Assembly: GCA_963844805.1 (NCBI GenBank)
Contig: CAWJPU010000011.1
Coordinates: 124,001 to 188,000 of the forward strand
Direction: 5' to 3'
DNA length: 64,000 bases
Source: JACCZR01 sp963844805
Lineage (GTDB): Bacteria > Actinomycetota > Thermoleophilia > Solirubrobacterales > Thermoleophilaceae
The number at the start of each line of letters is the position of its first letter. The stretch's first letter is position 1. The notes beneath the pieces were generated by a model. It was given only the letters and a program-made list of their open reading frames with translations, had not been told where the DNA came from and did not search any database. Made by a program: the position numbers and the translations under genes. This document shows positions 62,767-64,000 of the stretch, piece by piece.

Positions 62767-63901
62767 TGGACCGCGCCTGGGTCGAGGCCGAGGCGGCGGA
62801 GATCGCCGCCCGGTGCCGAGCGCGAGCTCGAGGCGCTGGTCGGCGTGTCCTCGCCCTCGGGCGACGTCGCCGGGGCCGACGAGGCGGTCGCGGTGGCCAG
62901 CGCGCTGCTGCCCGCCGAGGCCGACATCGAGCGGATCGAGTGCTCCTCGCCCGGCTACGCGCGCGACATGGTCGCCCGCCTGCGCGGCTCCGGCAGCGCG
63001 CGGGTCCTGCTGGTGGGGCACCTGGACACGGTGGTCGGCCACGGCGAGCACCGTCCGATGGAGCACGAGGAGGACCGGCTGGTCGGGTCGGGCACCGTCG
63101 ACATGAAGGGAGGCGTGGTGCTGTCGCTCGGCGTCCTGCGAGCGCTGGCGCGGGACCCCTCCCGCTTCGCCGAGGTGGTGCTGCTGCTGGTGGTCGACGA
63201 GGAGTGGCGCACGGCGCCGTTCGCCCACGGCGAGCGGTTTGCCGGCTTCGACGCCTCGCTGTGCTTCGAGGCGGGCGAGCGCGGACCGGGCGGGGAGGAG
63301 GGCGTGATCGTCAAGCGCAAGGCGGCCGGCACGCTGCGGGTGCGCGCGCACGGGGTGGCGGCGCACTCGGGCTCGGCCCCGGACAAGGGCCGCAACGCCC
63401 TGCTCGCGCTGGCCGAGGTGGCCAGAAGCGTGGCGGCCCGGCACGACCCGAACGGCCCCGACCGCCTTACGGCGGTCCCGACCGTGATCCGCTCGGGTGA
63501 GGCCTTCAACGCCGTGCCCGCCGCGGGCGAGCTCCACTGCGACATGCGGGCGGACCGCCTGGGCGCCTTCGACCCCGTGCTGGAGGCGGTCCCCGAGGAA
63601 CCTCGACGGCGTGCGCCTGGAGGCGGATCTGGTGCGTCGCTGGCCCGGGATGGACACCCGCGAGCGCGCGGCGCCGCTGCTGGAGCGCGCGACCGAGCTG
63701 CTGGGGCGGCCCGTCGTGGGAACCCAGCGCGGCGGCGCCTCGGACGCCAGCCACATGGCCGGCCACGTCGAGCTGAGCATCGACGGCCTGGGCCCTCGGG
63801 GCGGGGGCGCCCACGCTCCGCGCGAGTACATCCTGGCCGACTCCCTGCGCACACGCGCCGAGGTCGCATTGGCGGTTACAGCCGCCGCCCTCGGTGGGTA
63901 G
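62766..63901 (+). CDS. M20-family metallopeptidase (CPG2-like, frameshifted)
   Basis: About 378 residues. Zinc-site motifs are in order: VLLVGHLDTVVGHG, GSGTVDMKGGVVLSLGVLRA, VVLLLVVDEEWRTAPF, ASLCFEAGERG (third ligand) and, near the end, RGGASDASHMAG (last His). The dimerisation (lid) domain between them starts GTLRVRAHGVAAHSGSAPDK. Closest to glutamate carboxypeptidase/carboxypeptidase G2-type exopeptidases. Indels lie near 62818 and 63597. It is coupled to the HD-domain gene. Confidence 0.92.
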
Positions 63902-63930
63902 GTAACTCGCCGGAGCGACCAAGGAGAGCC

Positions 63931-64000
63931 ATGCCGGAGATCGACGGATTCAAGGACGGACTGCCCTCCTGGGCGGACCTGGCGTCACCCGACCCCGACG
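63931..64000 (+). CDS. VOC (glyoxalase/bleomycin-resistance) family protein, 5' end only
   Basis: The window ends after ~23 codons. MPEIDGFKDGLPSWADLASP is the usual beginning of actinobacterial VOC proteins (PSWADLA-(S/T)-PD precedes the first beta strand). AAGGAG is 5 bases upstream of the ATG. The rest of the gene lies outside the window. Confidence 0.65.
   Translation, partial: MPEIDGFKDGLPSWADLASPDPD

Overview
The window is about 70% G+C. Genes are tightly packed, often with 4-bp start/stop overlaps, and GTG or TTG starts are common. The gene set points to an actinobacterium, most likely of class Thermoleophilia (Solirubrobacterales-like): an actinobacterial-style fused 2-oxoglutarate dehydrogenase, MpaB/DUF2236 and SnoaL-like proteins, a Pst/Ppk phosphate locus, MetF and MoaA. 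That placement is inference. Many housekeeping genes (pstA, pstB, pstC, pstS, two acyl-CoA dehydrogenases, GH3, GH31, kgd, M20 peptidase) are broken by one-base shifts while both reading frames stay conserved. This looks like unpolished long-read consensus rather than gene decay, so such genes are annotated over their full span.

Left part (1-20 kb): an NTF2-like protein; a coupled folE / ferredoxin-reductase / transaldolase operon; an alpha/beta-hydrolase-glycosyltransferase fusion under a TetR regulator with its own palindromic operator; an acyl-CoA dehydrogenase facing a fatty-acid desaturase; a run of small charged proteins; asparaginase; DUF2071, DUF1330 and acyl-CoA dehydrogenase genes; a histone-H1-like protein; a DEAD-box helicase; a hydrolase; a cyclic-nucleotide-binding protein; and a GH3 protein.

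Phosphate block (19-29 kb): ppk1, a SixA-like phosphatase, ppx, a PhoU-DUF47 fusion and pstB-A-C-S, then two PhoB-type winged-helix regulators. Two arrays of 11-bp direct repeats, resembling actinobacterial PHO boxes, lie upstream of pstS and between the two regulators. Carbohydrate block (29-35 kb): CpsB/YwqE-like PHP phosphatase, GH31 glycosidase and a PHP-GT4 fusion. It is followed by a cupredoxin-like/multispan membrane set, a SABATH-type methyltransferase, tRNA-Ser, a SnoaL-like protein and a dehalogenase/epoxide-hydrolase-like enzyme.

The main accessory feature is 40.7-47.1 kb. A 49-bp direct repeat made of the 3' half of tRNA-Asp(GUC) brackets about 6.35 kb. The intact tRNA lies at the right end, next to the C-terminal part of a tyrosine recombinase. 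This is the layout of an element integrated in tRNA-Asp. Its interior (about 40.95-46.55 kb) differs sharply from the host: lower G+C, purine-biased, A-runs, no credible intact ORF. It contains degraded TolB/PD40 beta-propeller motifs recurring at about 0.95-kb spacing on the minus strand. Low-quality consensus is a serious alternative for that interior.

Right part (47-64 kb): a secreted copper protein, a coiled-coil protein, an MpaB-family protein, an SDR, a very large lipoyl-lipoyl-E2-E1 oxoglutarate dehydrogenase fusion, an alkyl-DHAP-synthase-like flavoprotein, an MBL hydrolase, a secreted protein with three copies of an unrecognised ~95-residue domain, metF, two small conserved proteins, a MOSC protein, moaA, an HD-domain protein, an M20 peptidase and the start of a VOC-family gene.
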